From: Phascolomyces articulosus
Taxonomy: Eukaryota > Mucoromycota > Mucoromycetes > Mucorales > Lichtheimiaceae
Assembly (NCBI GenBank): GCA_025677815.1
Contig: JAIXMP010000001.1
Location: forward strand, 1,116,001 to 1,180,000
Direction of reading: 5' to 3'
DNA: 64,000 bases
Shown: positions 37,721-49,827 of the stretch, piece by piece
How positions within the stretch are numbered: position 1 is the stretch's first letter
Layout: the number at the start of each line of letters is the position of its first letter
The notes under the pieces: generated by a model
What the model was told of the DNA's origin: nothing
Database searches by the model: none
Seen by the model: only the letters and a program-made list of their open reading frames with translations
Made by a program: the position numbers and the translations under genes

Positions 37721-38122
37721 ACCTCCCTCAGAGAATATGTAAATGAAATTCAAACCCCAAAAATGCATGTAGTTAATAGTGGCTATTTCTCTTGATAGAA
37801 ATTATCATATTTAAACCAACAAAAGAAACATTGTTATATATATTAAAAAAAGAATGATGTTATGCTGATCATAACTTCTTGTACAGACGAAAGAAACCAT
37901 ACAGAGTATCTGACTATATATAAACCAAAAAAAAAAAAAAAGCAAGACGCTATACAAATATTTAAATGAGAAAAAATATAATAACAATTACACATATATT
38001 TATATTTTATATACAGAAAATCATTTATACAACAAATATCAGAATGGAAAAAAAAGGTAAAGATTTGATTGAATGTGTGTGTCTTTTGAGAGTGCGAAGT
38101 AATAGGGTATATATTTTTTTGG
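37721..38122. other. Intergenic between convergent genes
   Basis: About 400 bp between the CP-repeat gene stop and the H+-ATPase stop. AT-rich with an A run at about 37,927-37,941. Probable 3' UTRs of both genes. No other feature. Confidence 0.5.
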
Positions 38123-41100
38123 TTAATAGGATTGAACAGAAGATACAGATTCTCTTCTTAATGCGCGATCATAACCAGCACGAGAATGGAGTTCATGTCT
38201 TTTTTGGAACTCTTGAGCTCGGTCACCCAATTGATGCTTACTTCGCCAAGGTAATAAACTTGTTCTTTTCTTGGGTGCTCCTGGTAATCTGTTTCGTTTA
38301 TCAAGGTATTTATCCCAAACCTGTATCATCAACACCTTGACGATGTCTAACAATAGGAAAGTGACTAATGAAATGGCCAAAATAATTAATCCTCGTGGCC
38401 ATCCAATACTACCGATGTTTGCATCGTATCCAAAGAAACCATAAACAGATAAAATTAAGGCAATCACTTGAGTGCCAAGCACAACCACTGTAAATGGCCA
38501 TGCTGGAATGTTACGCCAACAGAATGTTTCGAGACGTGTTGAGAAAATAACAAAATGAGGAGCTATAATTTTTATACATAGGATCGAGTTGATTAGTATT
38601 TTCCTTTTTTTATCAAAAAAAAAGGTACACATATCATTTGTCCCTAATTTTTCCTTTTAACAATGAGACTTACCGGATGAAATATGGAGGTACATGATAG
38701 TAGAGAGTTCAGGTGGTTCAGTCCCAATAACATCACGAAATATATAGAAATGGGCAAACGAAAAGAAAGACAGGAATATACCCAACATGCATGAAAGGAA
38801 CACAAGTCGTCCAAGTTTCCAAGCTTCAGGTAAAGGTGAGATTTGTACATTGTCCAGGGCCATAATCAATGTAGCTGCATCGTTCAATACAGAAACCAAA
38901 ATTAGTAGAATAGGTGGCATGGACCAATCTTCAGCAATGGTAACGATAAAAATAAATATCAGGAAATGAATTGTAGATGTAATACGATAAAGTGCATAAG
39001 ATCGTAATCTTTGAAAGATGATACGTGACATTTTAATGCCTTCAATGATGGGTGATAAACCAGAGGATAACAATACGATATCCGAAGCGGATCGGGCTGC
39101 ATCCGTACTGCCATGAACGGCAATACCAACATTTGCCTAATAGGTAACATTTATGATTCCTGTTAATAAAAGCACATTTATTTCCCATTTCTTCTTATCA
39201 CATTTATAATTTTTTTTCGAACGTACTTTTTTCAATGCTGCAGCATCATTCACGCCATCTCCTGTCATAGCTACAAAATATCCCCGGTTTTGTAGTAATT
39301 CCACAACTCGATATTTATGTTCTATTGCCATTATTGATTATTAGTTCATATCATCATTTCCAACAATATATCATTTTTATATAATCATAAACGCTACTAG
39401 AAATGAAAACTACGTACCTGGTATAACTCGAGCAAAGCCATCAGCACGAAGACAATCATCTGTAATTTCATCCTCAGACTTGTTTGGATCAACCAAGTGA
39501 TCAGCATCAAATATAAGTGATCCCATACCCAATCGAACTGCCACTTCTTGTGCAATGATGGATTGATCACCTGTAATCATTTTTACTGATAATCCATAAT
39601 GTTCACATTCACTGATTGTTGCTGCTGAATCAGGTCTTGGTGGATCAATCAATGACATCAATCCAACCAATTCCCAATTTTCCGAACCTTCTTGAGTACG
39701 TGCAACACCCAAGGAACGTAATCCACGATGAGCAAACGTGGTAACAGCCTCTTCTGCTTGACCATCCCCTCCACTGATCAATGCAATAATAACCTGAGGT
39801 GCTCCCTTGGCGACTCGGAATTTCTTTCTGGTACCCAATTCTTCAACTGTAGCAAACGACATTTTATCCACTGGATTAAAAGGTGTGAATTCTGATACTG
39901 TGTAACCAAGTACACCTTGTGAACTATCAACATTGGGATGGAGTTTTTCGGCAGCAGATCGGACAGCTGTTTCGATCGGATCCTGTGCACCGGATTCGGA
40001 AGCAAGATATGCATATAAAAGGACATCGTCTTTTTGATATTGTGATGATACATAGGGTTCATCAAACGTCAATTCATTTAAGGTAAGTGTACCAGTCTTG
40101 TCCGTACAAAGAATTGATACGGCTGATAATTCCTCTACAGCAGTCAGTCGTTTGATGATCACCTGACGCTTGGCTAATTCTTTTGCTCCAACTGCCATAG
40201 TGACAGACATGACTGTTGGCAAACCCACAGGAATACTATCATTTTATATGTGTTATATGAATATATAAGCGACCAGCAGAGTTTCATATTATAATATATA
40301 CTTTTTTTAAAAAAAAAATAATAATAATTTACGCTGCAATAGTAATCACCACCACCTCTTTTAATGTGTCCAACACATTTTCTCCAGTAACAGAACCATT
40401 CAAGACTCTCAACTCGACAAGGTCATAAATAAAAAGAACACATGCCAAGATCAATGTAATGATGATCAAAAAGTTGCCAATATAATTAATGACTCTTTGA
40501 AAATGACCTGGTGTTGTTGTGACATTGATTAGATTGGCTGTTCTTCCAATAAATGTATCAGGGCCTGTACGTACAACAATAGCCAACTGTTGTCCCTGTT
40601 TAATAACACAAGAGGAATACACCAAATCCCCTTGTTGTTTCTTGACCGGCAACGATTCGCCAGTCAATGCGCTTTGGTCTACTTGTAAATTGGTTTGGGC
40701 AGGTGCGCCTGTACTATCTAATCCAAGAAGTCTAGCATCGGCAGGAACAATATCACCCAGACGTAAAGCTAAAATATCACCCACGACAAGTTCGACAGAA
40801 TTGATTTCTATAAGTCGACCTGACCGATAACACCGTGATGTCATGGCCAAAGAACTTTTCAGAGCTGCTACAGCAGAATCAGCGCGTGCTTCTTCGATAT
40901 AACCAATGACTGCATTAGCAATTAAAAGACCCAAAATAATGCCAAAGTTAATCCAATCTTGAGTGACAGCAGTCAGGATTACGGAGACTTCCATTAGGTA
41001 GGATATCGGTCCTGTAACTAAAAATAACAACAATCATATCATGAGCATCAAAAAAGCGTCTTACTAAATTAAGATTTTCCTTTGAATAATAATGAAAGTA

Positions 41101-41416
41101 TTAATCCTGTACACTATGCTATACACAACAGCTGTATACTATTCATAAAAAAATAATACTTACAAAACCAAAGGAAATGTAATATTTTATTTCTCTTTTT
41201 TTCTTTAAACTCGTTACGTCCAAATCTTGCTTGTCTATCAGCAACTTGGTCCTCGGAAAGACCTTGAGTTGGCGGGGTTTGGAGGTACGGTTCAAGGTGT
41301 GCAGGAACTTCGTCCGGGAAATTTTGTGGTTCTCCAGGTGGAGTGGTCAATGGTGTAGATTCTTCATATTCTTCAATAGTAGCCTTGCCTCTATTAGCCG
41401 TGATTTCAGGAGGCAT
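38123..41416 (-). CDS. PMA1: Plasma-membrane H+-ATPase (P3A)
   Basis: ATP-driven proton pump that sets the membrane potential for nutrient uptake. Six exons: 41416..41164, 41017..40333, 40235..39418, 39321..39227, 39136..38674 and 38562..38123, giving 917 residues with phases matching. The ATG at 41,416 is used; an in-frame TTG at 41,434 is not a likely start. Motifs: [13 protein letters not shown] (actuator domain), the phosphorylated Asp358 in [22 protein letters not shown] (nucleotide binding), [36 protein letters not shown] (hinge, split by an intron) and the P-type helices M1-M10. The N-terminal region is acidic with [11 protein letters not shown]. The C-terminal tail beyond M10 is basic and ends [13 protein letters not shown]. 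This is the usual autoinhibitory segment, and RRES is a plausible basophilic kinase site (inference). Confidence 0.95.
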
Positions 41417-42160
41417 CACAATACCCGATTTCAAAAAGGTTTTTATAAAGACAGAAAAAAAAAGATAAAAAAAAAGAGATAAAAAAAACGGAAACCCAAA
41501 AAAAGGTTCATGTAGCTTCGTGACGGGTATGTGTGTTATACTTTAGCGTGATGGGCGCGGCAAAAAAAAAAAAAAAAAAAAAAAAGATGTATGTGGTGAA
41601 GCAAAAGGATTACTACGCATGGTAACACCTCGAAAGGGTCTTGTGCTGTGGCTGTGTTTTCTATTTCACTTGCGCCTCTTTTGCATGATGCACTTTCGTT
41701 TATTCTTAACAAATTGTATTGGAATTGGAAGTGTTTCTCAACAGTTTTATTCTATTTATTACATTACTATAACAGTAGTAAAAAATGAAATAAGAAACGC
41801 AAACTAAATAATCCATCATCTATTCTCACAATGATATGAATGATAATCAATGAAACGGATAATAATTATTTTTCGGGATATGGTTTGGCTTCCCATAGAT
41901 AGGTTCCACTCTGAATGCTTTTATCTTGTGTTACGAACTTGATTTTTTTAACGCATAGGACAAGTTGAATATAAAAAAAAAAAGATAAAAAAAGCCTCAA
42001 CATTTACAACAGTGTGAAGAAACAAAAATAGTTTTCCTCTTCAACCTACCATCCAAATAAAGTAATTCTAAGGAGGTAGAGCGAGTGAATTAAAATAAAA
42101 AAAGCTTTTTATTATTATTATTATTATTAGCAACACAATATATAAAAAAAGTTAAAATAA
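41417..42160. other. Divergent intergenic region, H+-ATPase and mannosyltransferase promoters
   Basis: 744 bp between divergent starts. Contains a long A run at about 41,562-41,584 and an ATT repeat at about 42,111-42,128 just before the mannosyltransferase ATG. A 62-codon frame at 41,619-41,807 has no family features. No other gene. Confidence 0.5.
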
Positions 42161-43639
42161 ATGGCCCATTGGTACATTTCAAGACGAAGGCTATTTCAAC
42201 GCGCTCTTTTTCTTCTCGCTATCTCGTTAGCCTGTGTTTTTGTCATAATCACGTTTAATTCTTCACTTTTTCGAACCATTCCTCTTGCTTTACCACTTTT
42301 CAACTCTATTCCAAAGTATCATAATCAATGGTCTTATTTTCCTCCCACTACCATTCATCATCCCAATGATAAATATAATGCCGCGTTTGTTGCATTGGTA
42401 GAAAGTAATCACCTGTCTATTAGCAAGTTAAGACGTACTATGCGCGATCTTGAAGATAATTTCAACAAACATCACAATTATCCTTACATCATTTTTTCAA
42501 ATGAACTCTTGAAAACGGAACACAAGGAGTTGGTTTCATCATTAACCAAAGGGGACGTGATTTTTCATGAACTGGATAAATATACCTATGGATTTGCAAA
42601 TGATACGGATCGAGGACGTGCGGATGTGGCAACAGAAAAGTTAAAGAACGTGGTTGTTTTTGGTGATAATGAAGAATTTCGTTTTCGAGCGCGTTTCATG
42701 GCAGGATTAATTTTCAGGTACTGTCTAATTCTTTTTTTTATGCTTTATTTTAGAGTGGGATAATTATCTCTTGTACTAGAATGTCAACAAGAATAAAAAA
42801 AGACTTACATGGTTTTTATATTGCATCATTTTTTAAAAATGTTGCAGACATCCTGCATTAAAGGACCTGGATTTTTATTGGCGATTTGATCCAGGCACCG
42901 AATATACCTGTCCTATTTCATTTAATCCATTCCAATACATGTTTGAAAACAAACTCAAACTTACCTTTTCAATTGCCCCTTATGAACCCTTCGAAGCCAT
43001 GCCAACACTTTGTGATTCTTTGAGCAAGTATTTAAAGGATAATCCAAATCTTCCTGATACTGATTTAAAACAATTGGTAAAAAAAGAAAACGGTAAATGT
43101 ACTCGATGTTCATTTTCGAGTAGTTTCCAGGTAAGGTAGAATAAAAATTGATATAAGTAGCCTTTTTCTTCTTCCTTCCTTCTAATAGTCCTTTTGATTA
43201 TTTTCACTGTACCTATAGATTGCAGATTTAAGCTTTTTTAAAAGTGAAGCATATCAAGAATTCTTTGATCACATTGATAAAGAAAATGGCATATTTTATG
43301 AACGATGGTAAGTACTTTTATATGATGGTGGTATGAGGATGGCTTGTATGAAAAAAAGAGCATATCAACGGATGGGAAAGGAGAATGGATCATTGTTCTT
43401 ATATATATGTATATAAACACCCACCGATTAGGAGTGATTCAATTATCCAATCCATCGCAGCGGGGCTGTTCCTTGATCGTAAGGATATCCATCATTGGGA
43501 AAACATTGGTTATCAAGCATCACCTTTCTTAACTCATTGTCCACAAGATAAATCACATTGGTTAAAATGCAATTGCCGTCCAGAAAATAACTTTGATATG
43601 GATCCTCTTAGTTGTTTACCAGAATTCTTGAATCTCTAA
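42161..43639 (+). CDS. GT15 alpha-1,2-mannosyltransferase (Ktr/Mnt family)
   Basis: Golgi glycosyltransferase that adds alpha-1,2-mannose from GDP-mannose to protein glycans. Four exons: 42161..42717, 42848..43130, 43219..43307 and 43432..43639, giving 378 residues with phases matching. It is a type II membrane protein: a short basic cytosolic tail, then a signal anchor at about 11-33 (ALFLLAISLACVFVIITF) and a stem. Family motifs are NAAFVALVESNHL, the RTMRDLEDNFN region, YPYIIFSNELL, RARFMAGLIFRHPALKDLDF, YWRFDPGTEY, CPISFNPFQYM, GIFYERWSDSIIQSIAAGLF, and WENIGYQASPFLTHCP near the end. The motif after the DXD-like region is changed (PISFNPFQYM where Ktr enzymes usually have an acidic C-D-I-D form), so the specificity may differ. 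Slightly short for the family but complete. Confidence 0.92.
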
Positions 43640-43672
43640 ATTGGATCAATTGCGAAGTACACTATATGAAAG

Positions 43673-43708
<36 letters not shown>

Positions 43709-44449
43709 ATATATAACTTATTATAACTGTATAAAAAAGAACCAGGGCAATATTCATCTTTAATGTTGTAGATAGAAATTTTAATACTTTATTACTATAT
43801 AAAATGCATGCAGGTTATGGATTACCATTCCATATACCAATAATTTTTATAGCAGAAAAATTATACTATATTACTAGACTATGTGAATATTATTAATTAA
43901 TATATAATAAATCATTAGACCAGATTTTATACTATCATGCTTCTTAGAGAATCGAACAGGGAGGGATTATTGCTTTGTTCTGCTCGATTGGGTCTATTTT
44001 TTTATTTACCACGAAAAATCACTTTCATATATTTGTTAGATTGTTAATTAAGCATGCATGTAACCACTTAAAATTATTACACAACGTAGTAATAATAGCA
44101 CATAAATATTCTTATCTCTAGCACCCTTAGTCTTTAATAAGATGCTGCTGATGGCTCTTTCACATAATTTTTGGAAACCAACCGAAGGGGGTACCCTACA
44201 AGATTGACTTCATGCTCCTGGACCAGATAATGTCCAAATGACACGGGATCAAATAGCTCAAAAAAAAAGAGTAACCTTAATGCACCAATCCTTTCAATAC
44301 AATAACGTGCTGACACAGACACGAAAGAATGGAGCATACGCCACTCCCATGTTTGGTGGCCAGGAAGGAGGCCTGGAAGCGTCTTCTTTGACATAAACAC
44401 TCGTCCACAAATCATTTTTTGAACGTTCTGCAACTCGAGTCTCAACAAT
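43640..44449. other. Intergenic with GAT microsatellite, start of decayed block
   Basis: A GAT trinucleotide run lies at about 43,672-43,704. From about 44,130 the plus strand holds interrupted coding-like fragments that lead into the gag-like relic. No intact gene. Confidence 0.5.
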
Positions 44450-45080
44450 TTCCTGACGCCATGGGCGCCATTCCTCACCGTGAAGGATCTAGGAGGATCA
44501 TTGGATGATGAAAAGGCTTTGGAACGAGCAATTTCAGTCGAACTTGAATTTGAAATATCGAAATTAATACATTGTAAAAGAATAATCACCTCACTCATAT
44601 ACCCACGAGCAACAACTTTACTTGAAGGTCTACAGACTAGCTTAGCATCTTATGGACAGGCACTAGATATCGGTTTCTTCCAAGAACTAAGCAGGAATCT
44701 TATTATGGGGACAGGATATGCCGTAATTGACTGTCATTCTGAGGATGAGACAATATTCAGAGAATTGGAACATATTATTGTTTGAGGTCGAGATTTTGAT
44801 TACGAGTTTTATGCAACTTGGCCCGATATGTCACTGCACTACACCTGTCATGATAAAGTACATCACCGCCGTGATGGTGAAAAGTTAACCGGATCAGACA
44901 AAGAATACTAGAGCTGTCATAAAAGAGGTCATGTAGCAGTAATATGTCAATACACCAATGGTAAAAAAAAGTTACCTGGTATCAGTTGACAAAAAGTTAT
45001 CAAGACTCCTACAGATAATAACTCTATTGTCTCTAAAAATATTCGTTCAGACCTCAAAGCCAAGAAAAAAGAGCAATGGA
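44450..45080 (+). pseudogene. Gag-like retroelement relic with damaged CCHC zinc knuckle
   Basis: An open segment starting FLTVKDLGGSLDDEKALERA runs to 44,785. It then continues in another frame as DFDYEFYATWPDMSLHYTCHDK, followed by CHKRGHVAVICQYTNG at about 44,913-44,960. The spacing C-x4-H-x4-C fits a retroviral-type zinc knuckle. The first Cys is missing: TAC lies where a TGC would be expected, and TAG follows it. This pattern resembles ORF1/gag-like proteins of fungal retroelements. No reverse transcriptase, integrase, LTR or target duplication was recognised, so the element class is unknown. Stops and frame changes make it non-functional. Confidence 0.5.
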
Positions 45081-46700
45081 CCAGCAAAATGATAAAAAGA
45101 AATTACTTGAAAAAAAGAACAATATATATGACAATATTAAAGATGATGGTATTAAGGACAGTGGTATTAAGGACGACGAGAAGCAACGACGTTAACAACA
45201 AAGAAAAAATCACTAACATACAAGCGGATGGGGGTGGTGATATATTCATGGAAGTTGTTAGCACTTTCATCAATAACGAAATCAATAATGCGTTAAATGA
45301 GGAAAACAGTGATGGCAGCACTGTGATGACAATCGTGCAAACCAAAGAGGGTATGGGATATATACAAAAATTATGCCTGAATGACTCTCTTCTCCATTCT
45401 GTTGGACAATTGTCTAAAGCGAATCGAAGACAGTTTGTGAAAGAATTAGAAGTGTAAGCTAATGGTGAATTGACTCTGGGAAAACACTCGCGGGGTTTCT
45501 CCAAAAGTAAACACTCCAATACAAGAATATGTGAATTACGTTCATGAAACAAAAGACACACGGTCTATGCCATTGAATTTTCTTCTGGTAAACAGACGCA
45601 ATTATAAACAAAAACATGATTAGCATGAATAAGAACTCCAACTTGAATTTCTTATCATTGAACTGACATTGCCTTATTAAAACGATGAATTTAAACCTAT
45701 GCAGGATCAGCTTTCTTAAAACACTTTAAACAACAACCACACCTACTGGTACTTCAAGAATGTCACGCCTCAGAAGAAAAAAATACAAAGTAATTTAAAT
45801 ATGCAATTAAATGCATCATCATCATCATCATCATCAGCCATATAAACAGAACACGTTGGCTTAATATCAACATCATCTCAAAATGCACTCAACACCATCC
45901 ATATATCTAAAGATAAAAGAGCAATCTTAGCCAAAGTCATTCATTAATCATACTATTTCGACCCTTTTTATGTTATGGTCAATTATGGTTTACGTAGTAT
46001 CAGGTAAAAAGGTTCGATATCAATTTTATCCACAACTACGAGATGGTTCCAATTTACAATTAAATGATCATACTATAACGGCAGACTTCTCACAGCAGGC
46101 AACTACAATATACATTAATCTGACTTTTAGAGCAAGCTTCTCTAAATTGGTACATAATGTTATTTGAAGAATTTAGAGACTGTATGAGTGAAACCAACCA
46201 TCATCTCCTGAACATCTCAACCTATAGAAGAGGCAACATCACATTCTCACATTTCATTCACCTGATATTCAATATATCAACACCGAGTGGACCGATCACA
46301 TTTTACTTAAATTTAAAAATGAATGCAACAAAGATGGGAAAACGATTGTAGCGGCAGATCTCTCTATCACCAAACACAGACTCTTTCCACTATCACTTGC
46401 AAAAACGTTAAGAGACCTTTGGACTTTTTAACTACAGATATTTGTCAACTTTGCAAACAACATGTTGTGGCCAAGAAATTGTGCCCCCCTTTTTTACTGT
46501 GATCCAGTGGAGTAAAGTTTGATACAATTCATTACGAATTTTCATGCTCCTTATTCCATCTATTCCATCCAAAAAATATATCACTGCTATACAAAGTATA
46601 TTACAAACCAATTGGTAAGCCTATTGGCGTTACATTTTTAACACCTTTTATGATTACCAACTTGATCAAAAATATCATCTTCTGTTTATTATGGAACAAT
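45081..46700 (+). pseudogene. Decayed coding remnants, family unknown
   Basis: Several interrupted plus-strand segments look protein-derived. 45,089-45,457 ends MGYIQKLCLNDSLLHSVGQL. 45,970-46,167 contains SGKKVRYQFYPQLRDGSN. 46,270-46,430 reads INTEWTDHILLKFKNECN and DGKTIVAADLSITKHRLFPL. 46,440-46,500 holds DICQLCKQHVVAKKLCPPF, a Cys-rich segment. They lie in different frames with stops between. They may all derive from the same element as the gag-like relic, or from a second decayed gene. I cannot name a family. Confidence 0.35.
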
Positions 46701-47005
46701 CCCAAATATTGATATGGAGTAGATGACGCTTTTCACTCCCCCTTCTATGTTTCACAAATAGAACATGACCCTTAATACAAAATATATATGAATATAAAAT
46801 GCTACTGTGTAACCAATTGATTTTCTTTGCATACTCACGAAAGGCGCAATAATCGTAATTAAGGAGACATACCATTTGCGATGGTGATTGAAGATACTGT
46901 AAACACAGGTGAAAAAAGGAAAATATAAAACCCAATCGCAGTCCAAGTATATCTTTTTTCTTTCTTTCTTTCTTTATTATTATTAGTCGAACGATCACGG
47001 ATAAT
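46701..47005. other. Intergenic upstream of adenylate-forming enzyme
   Basis: About 300 bp, AT-rich, with a TTTC repeat at about 46,952-46,972 and TTATTATTATTAG just before the next gene. Nothing else seen. Confidence 0.5.
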
Positions 47006-49220
47006 ATGATAACATCGCAGTATGATGATGATGGTCACAGTGACCTTCCAAATTATACTGATTTTGATTCATTACTTCAAGTATTTGAAACATTTTCAGC
47101 ACGTCATCAAGACAAAGTCTTTATTCGATATCAAATACAACCCAATTCCCAAGAATACAGAACGTTGACATATGGTCAAGTGAATACAATTGCCACCTAC
47201 CTGGCAGATACATGGAACTGCACAATTTTGCAAAATGACGACATGGGTCATATCCAACGGAAGCAACAAAAACCATGTCTTATCATTCTTAATGACGACC
47301 CGGTACAATCGATACTTACATTTTTCGCGACGTTAAAACTTAATCTGATCTATTTCCCCTTGGCAACACATGATTCTGATACGGCCATTACCTATTTTCT
47401 TGAAAAAACTAGCCCTCGCTATTTGATTATATCGAAAACAATGCGCAGCAAAGCCCAAAGATGCATACCTCCAGGCTCAACGATTCAAATCAAGATCTGG
47501 GATGAACAACTCAATATTGAAAAAATTATCGCCACAAATAATGTAGCAGTATCGGTACAACTACAGCCACGATCTGGTGATATGAACATGAACATGAACA
47601 TGAACATGAACAAATTAGATGGAGGTGCAGCTGTGGGTATAACAACAAAAAATGACCCAAGCAGTACCGTAGCTTATATGCACACTTCTGGTTCAACCTC
47701 GCTTCTTCCCAAATTGGTTGAATGGAGCACTCAGCTTTGCATGTATTCGACCTGTGAGATACTCCTAAAGTCAATTCAAAACTCGAACGTACGGATGGAA
47801 TCGAGTGATGTGTTACTAATCCCCATTCTGTTGATGACTGGCCCTGATATCGACTTCATACTAGCAACAATGATGATGGGTTCCAGTATAGTGGCATTCC
47901 ATAATAATACACCAAGGCCATTCGACTTGCTTGCCGCCTCAAAAATCTTTCATGCCACTTTAATACTGGCATCACCATATACACTTGAAGGTTTGGCGGA
48001 ATATTTGATGCAAAAGCAAGATAACGACACAGTTGTTGCAAACTTTCCATCTGCTCCAAACAACACAACAAAAAAATTTGATCTAGATCACAAAATATCA
48101 GTATTTGAACAATTCAAATGTTGTATCACTTTCGGAGCAGCACTTCGCACGTCCATTGGTTGTTTATTACAGTCAAAGGGTTTAAATGTTCAAACTTTAT
48201 ATGGAGCAACGGGTATAGTTTTTAGGGTGAAGAGGGAAGGGAGGATTCTTATGGTTTGGTAATAAGACAGCAAATTAACAATGAGTACCCAATGATGATT
48301 TAAAATCGTATATTATTATTATAAAACGTGTAATAGAAATCGACAACCTTTGTATATCCGATGTTTCCAAGGAAAATCAAGAGCATTGGAATTGCCTCCG
48401 TCCTTCAGGCGCATTGACCCAATATTCATCATTTGAACCATATCAAGATGGCATAAACAAATATAATAAAAATACGGAAAACGAAGATGTGGTACTGTAT
48501 CAACTTATTATACACAATGATCACCCCGTACTTCCAAAAAGTGTTAGAAATCGACCCAATGGGGATTTTGCCACGGGAGATCTGTTTGTTCATCATCAGG
48601 AGGCACGAAATAATCATCATGAACCTTGTTTTTGTTGGAAACTCGTTGGGAGAATTGACGATACATTTAAAACGTAAGGCAAATATGCATTTTCCTGTAT
48701 AGACAATTGAATACTCTTTATTGATATGCTTGTTGTAAAAATGGTGGATATAGGTCTCTAGGTGAAAAAGTAATCCCAAAACCTATGGAAATGGAAATAT
48801 GTAATGAAGAAATCATTCGAAATTGTATTCTTGTGGGTGAAAATCGAGAATATACAGCGGTACTGGTAGAACTCGATCTTGATAAAGCGCAAAATTATAC
48901 TGAATCGGAACGAACTTTAAGAGGTAACAATATAAATATATGGAAAACATGAATGGTTTTAAATTTGATAAACAATGCCATAATAATGAATCCATTTAAT
49001 TATGATATTAGTTTATGAAGCAGTGCGTCGAGCAAATAGTTATGCATTGTATTATGCCATTGTTTTAGTACCAGATTTTGTTTACATCCTTCCTTTTGAC
49101 AAGCAATTGCCAACGACTCGTAAAAAACAGGTCTCGCGTAAGAAAGCAATAGCTATGTTTAAAGAAGAAATTGAACAGCTATATAATCATCACAGTAGCA
49201 GGAATACTACTAGTATTTAG
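47006..49220 (+). CDS. Stand-alone adenylate-forming enzyme (ANL superfamily)
   Basis: Activates a carboxylic acid with ATP. Four exons: 47006..48212, 48337..48673, 48754..48923 and 49012..49220, giving 640 residues with phases matching. The N-terminus (DFDSLLQVFETFSARHQDKV onward, TLTYGQVNTIA) resembles the A domains of fungal NRPS-like reductases. Motif A3 is present as AYMHTSGSTSLLPKLVEW, with Ser-Leu-Leu in place of Gly-x-x before Pro-Lys. TLYGATGEID spans the first splice (A5 type), and GDFATGDLF matches A7. WKLVGRIDD matches A8. The C-terminus LPFDKQLPTTRKKQVSRKKA resembles the A10 segment that normally leads to a carrier domain, but the protein ends about 30 residues later, with no carrier, reductase or thioesterase domain. 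A Met-Asn repeat (MNMNMNMNMN) sits near residue 195. The substrate is unknown. Confidence 0.82.
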
Positions 49221-49827
49221 TACTTAACCTCTCATAGGAAAAATTCTCAATTATCGTAAATCGAAATAAAACACTATGTTATAAATATTTCCATTTTAAT
49301 AGATAATTCATTTTCAGTTTTCTCTTCTGACGAAAGAAAAAAGGTTTAAACCAGGATATTTAATGATGATAAACTTAGTTATTATTTCCTATGCAACTAC
49401 TATAATTTATTGACTATATACCACATAATAATAATTAATGATGATTTATTCTATTTATGTCAATTAAATAGAACTAATTTTTTTTTTTTTGTTTCGGCAG
49501 ATTTTTTTTTTGACCATGCGTTCAATTACACTAAAATGACGTATTCATTTTATAATTTAGTCTACATTTACTTGATCATTTTCTCTTATACTATAACAAT
49601 ATGAAAAAGAAGAATGATAATAAGAATCTAAATATAAAAATATGTGAAATCATTGGTACGTAGATACCACAATTTATATATAGGATTGAGATGCTATCAA
49701 GTTAGTTTTAAACATGGGTTTCAGTTGATTTCGAGTCACTTGAAAAAAAAATAATGCAACTAAGTCGTGTTTTTTTCTTTTTTATTTTCAATATACTTCT
49801 TTATCTCTCGAAAAACAAAAAAGAAAA
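49221..49827. other. Intergenic, no gene recognised
   Basis: AT-rich, with T runs at about 49,480-49,490 and 49,502-49,511. A 64-codon frame at 49,410-49,604 is hydrophobic and featureless. It probably holds the adenylate enzyme 3' UTR and the Rtc3-like promoter. Confidence 0.5.

Noticed and set aside
41416..41434. H+-ATPase start at 41,434
   Set aside because: The codon is TTG; the ATG at 41,416 is the first standard start in frame.
43940..43990. Possible tRNA-like segment with AATCGAAC
   Set aside because: The surrounding bases do not form acceptor, anticodon and T arms with the right spacing.
44134..44598. 154-codon minus-strand frame
   Set aside because: The opposite strand carries the gag-like relic; this frame looks like its shadow.
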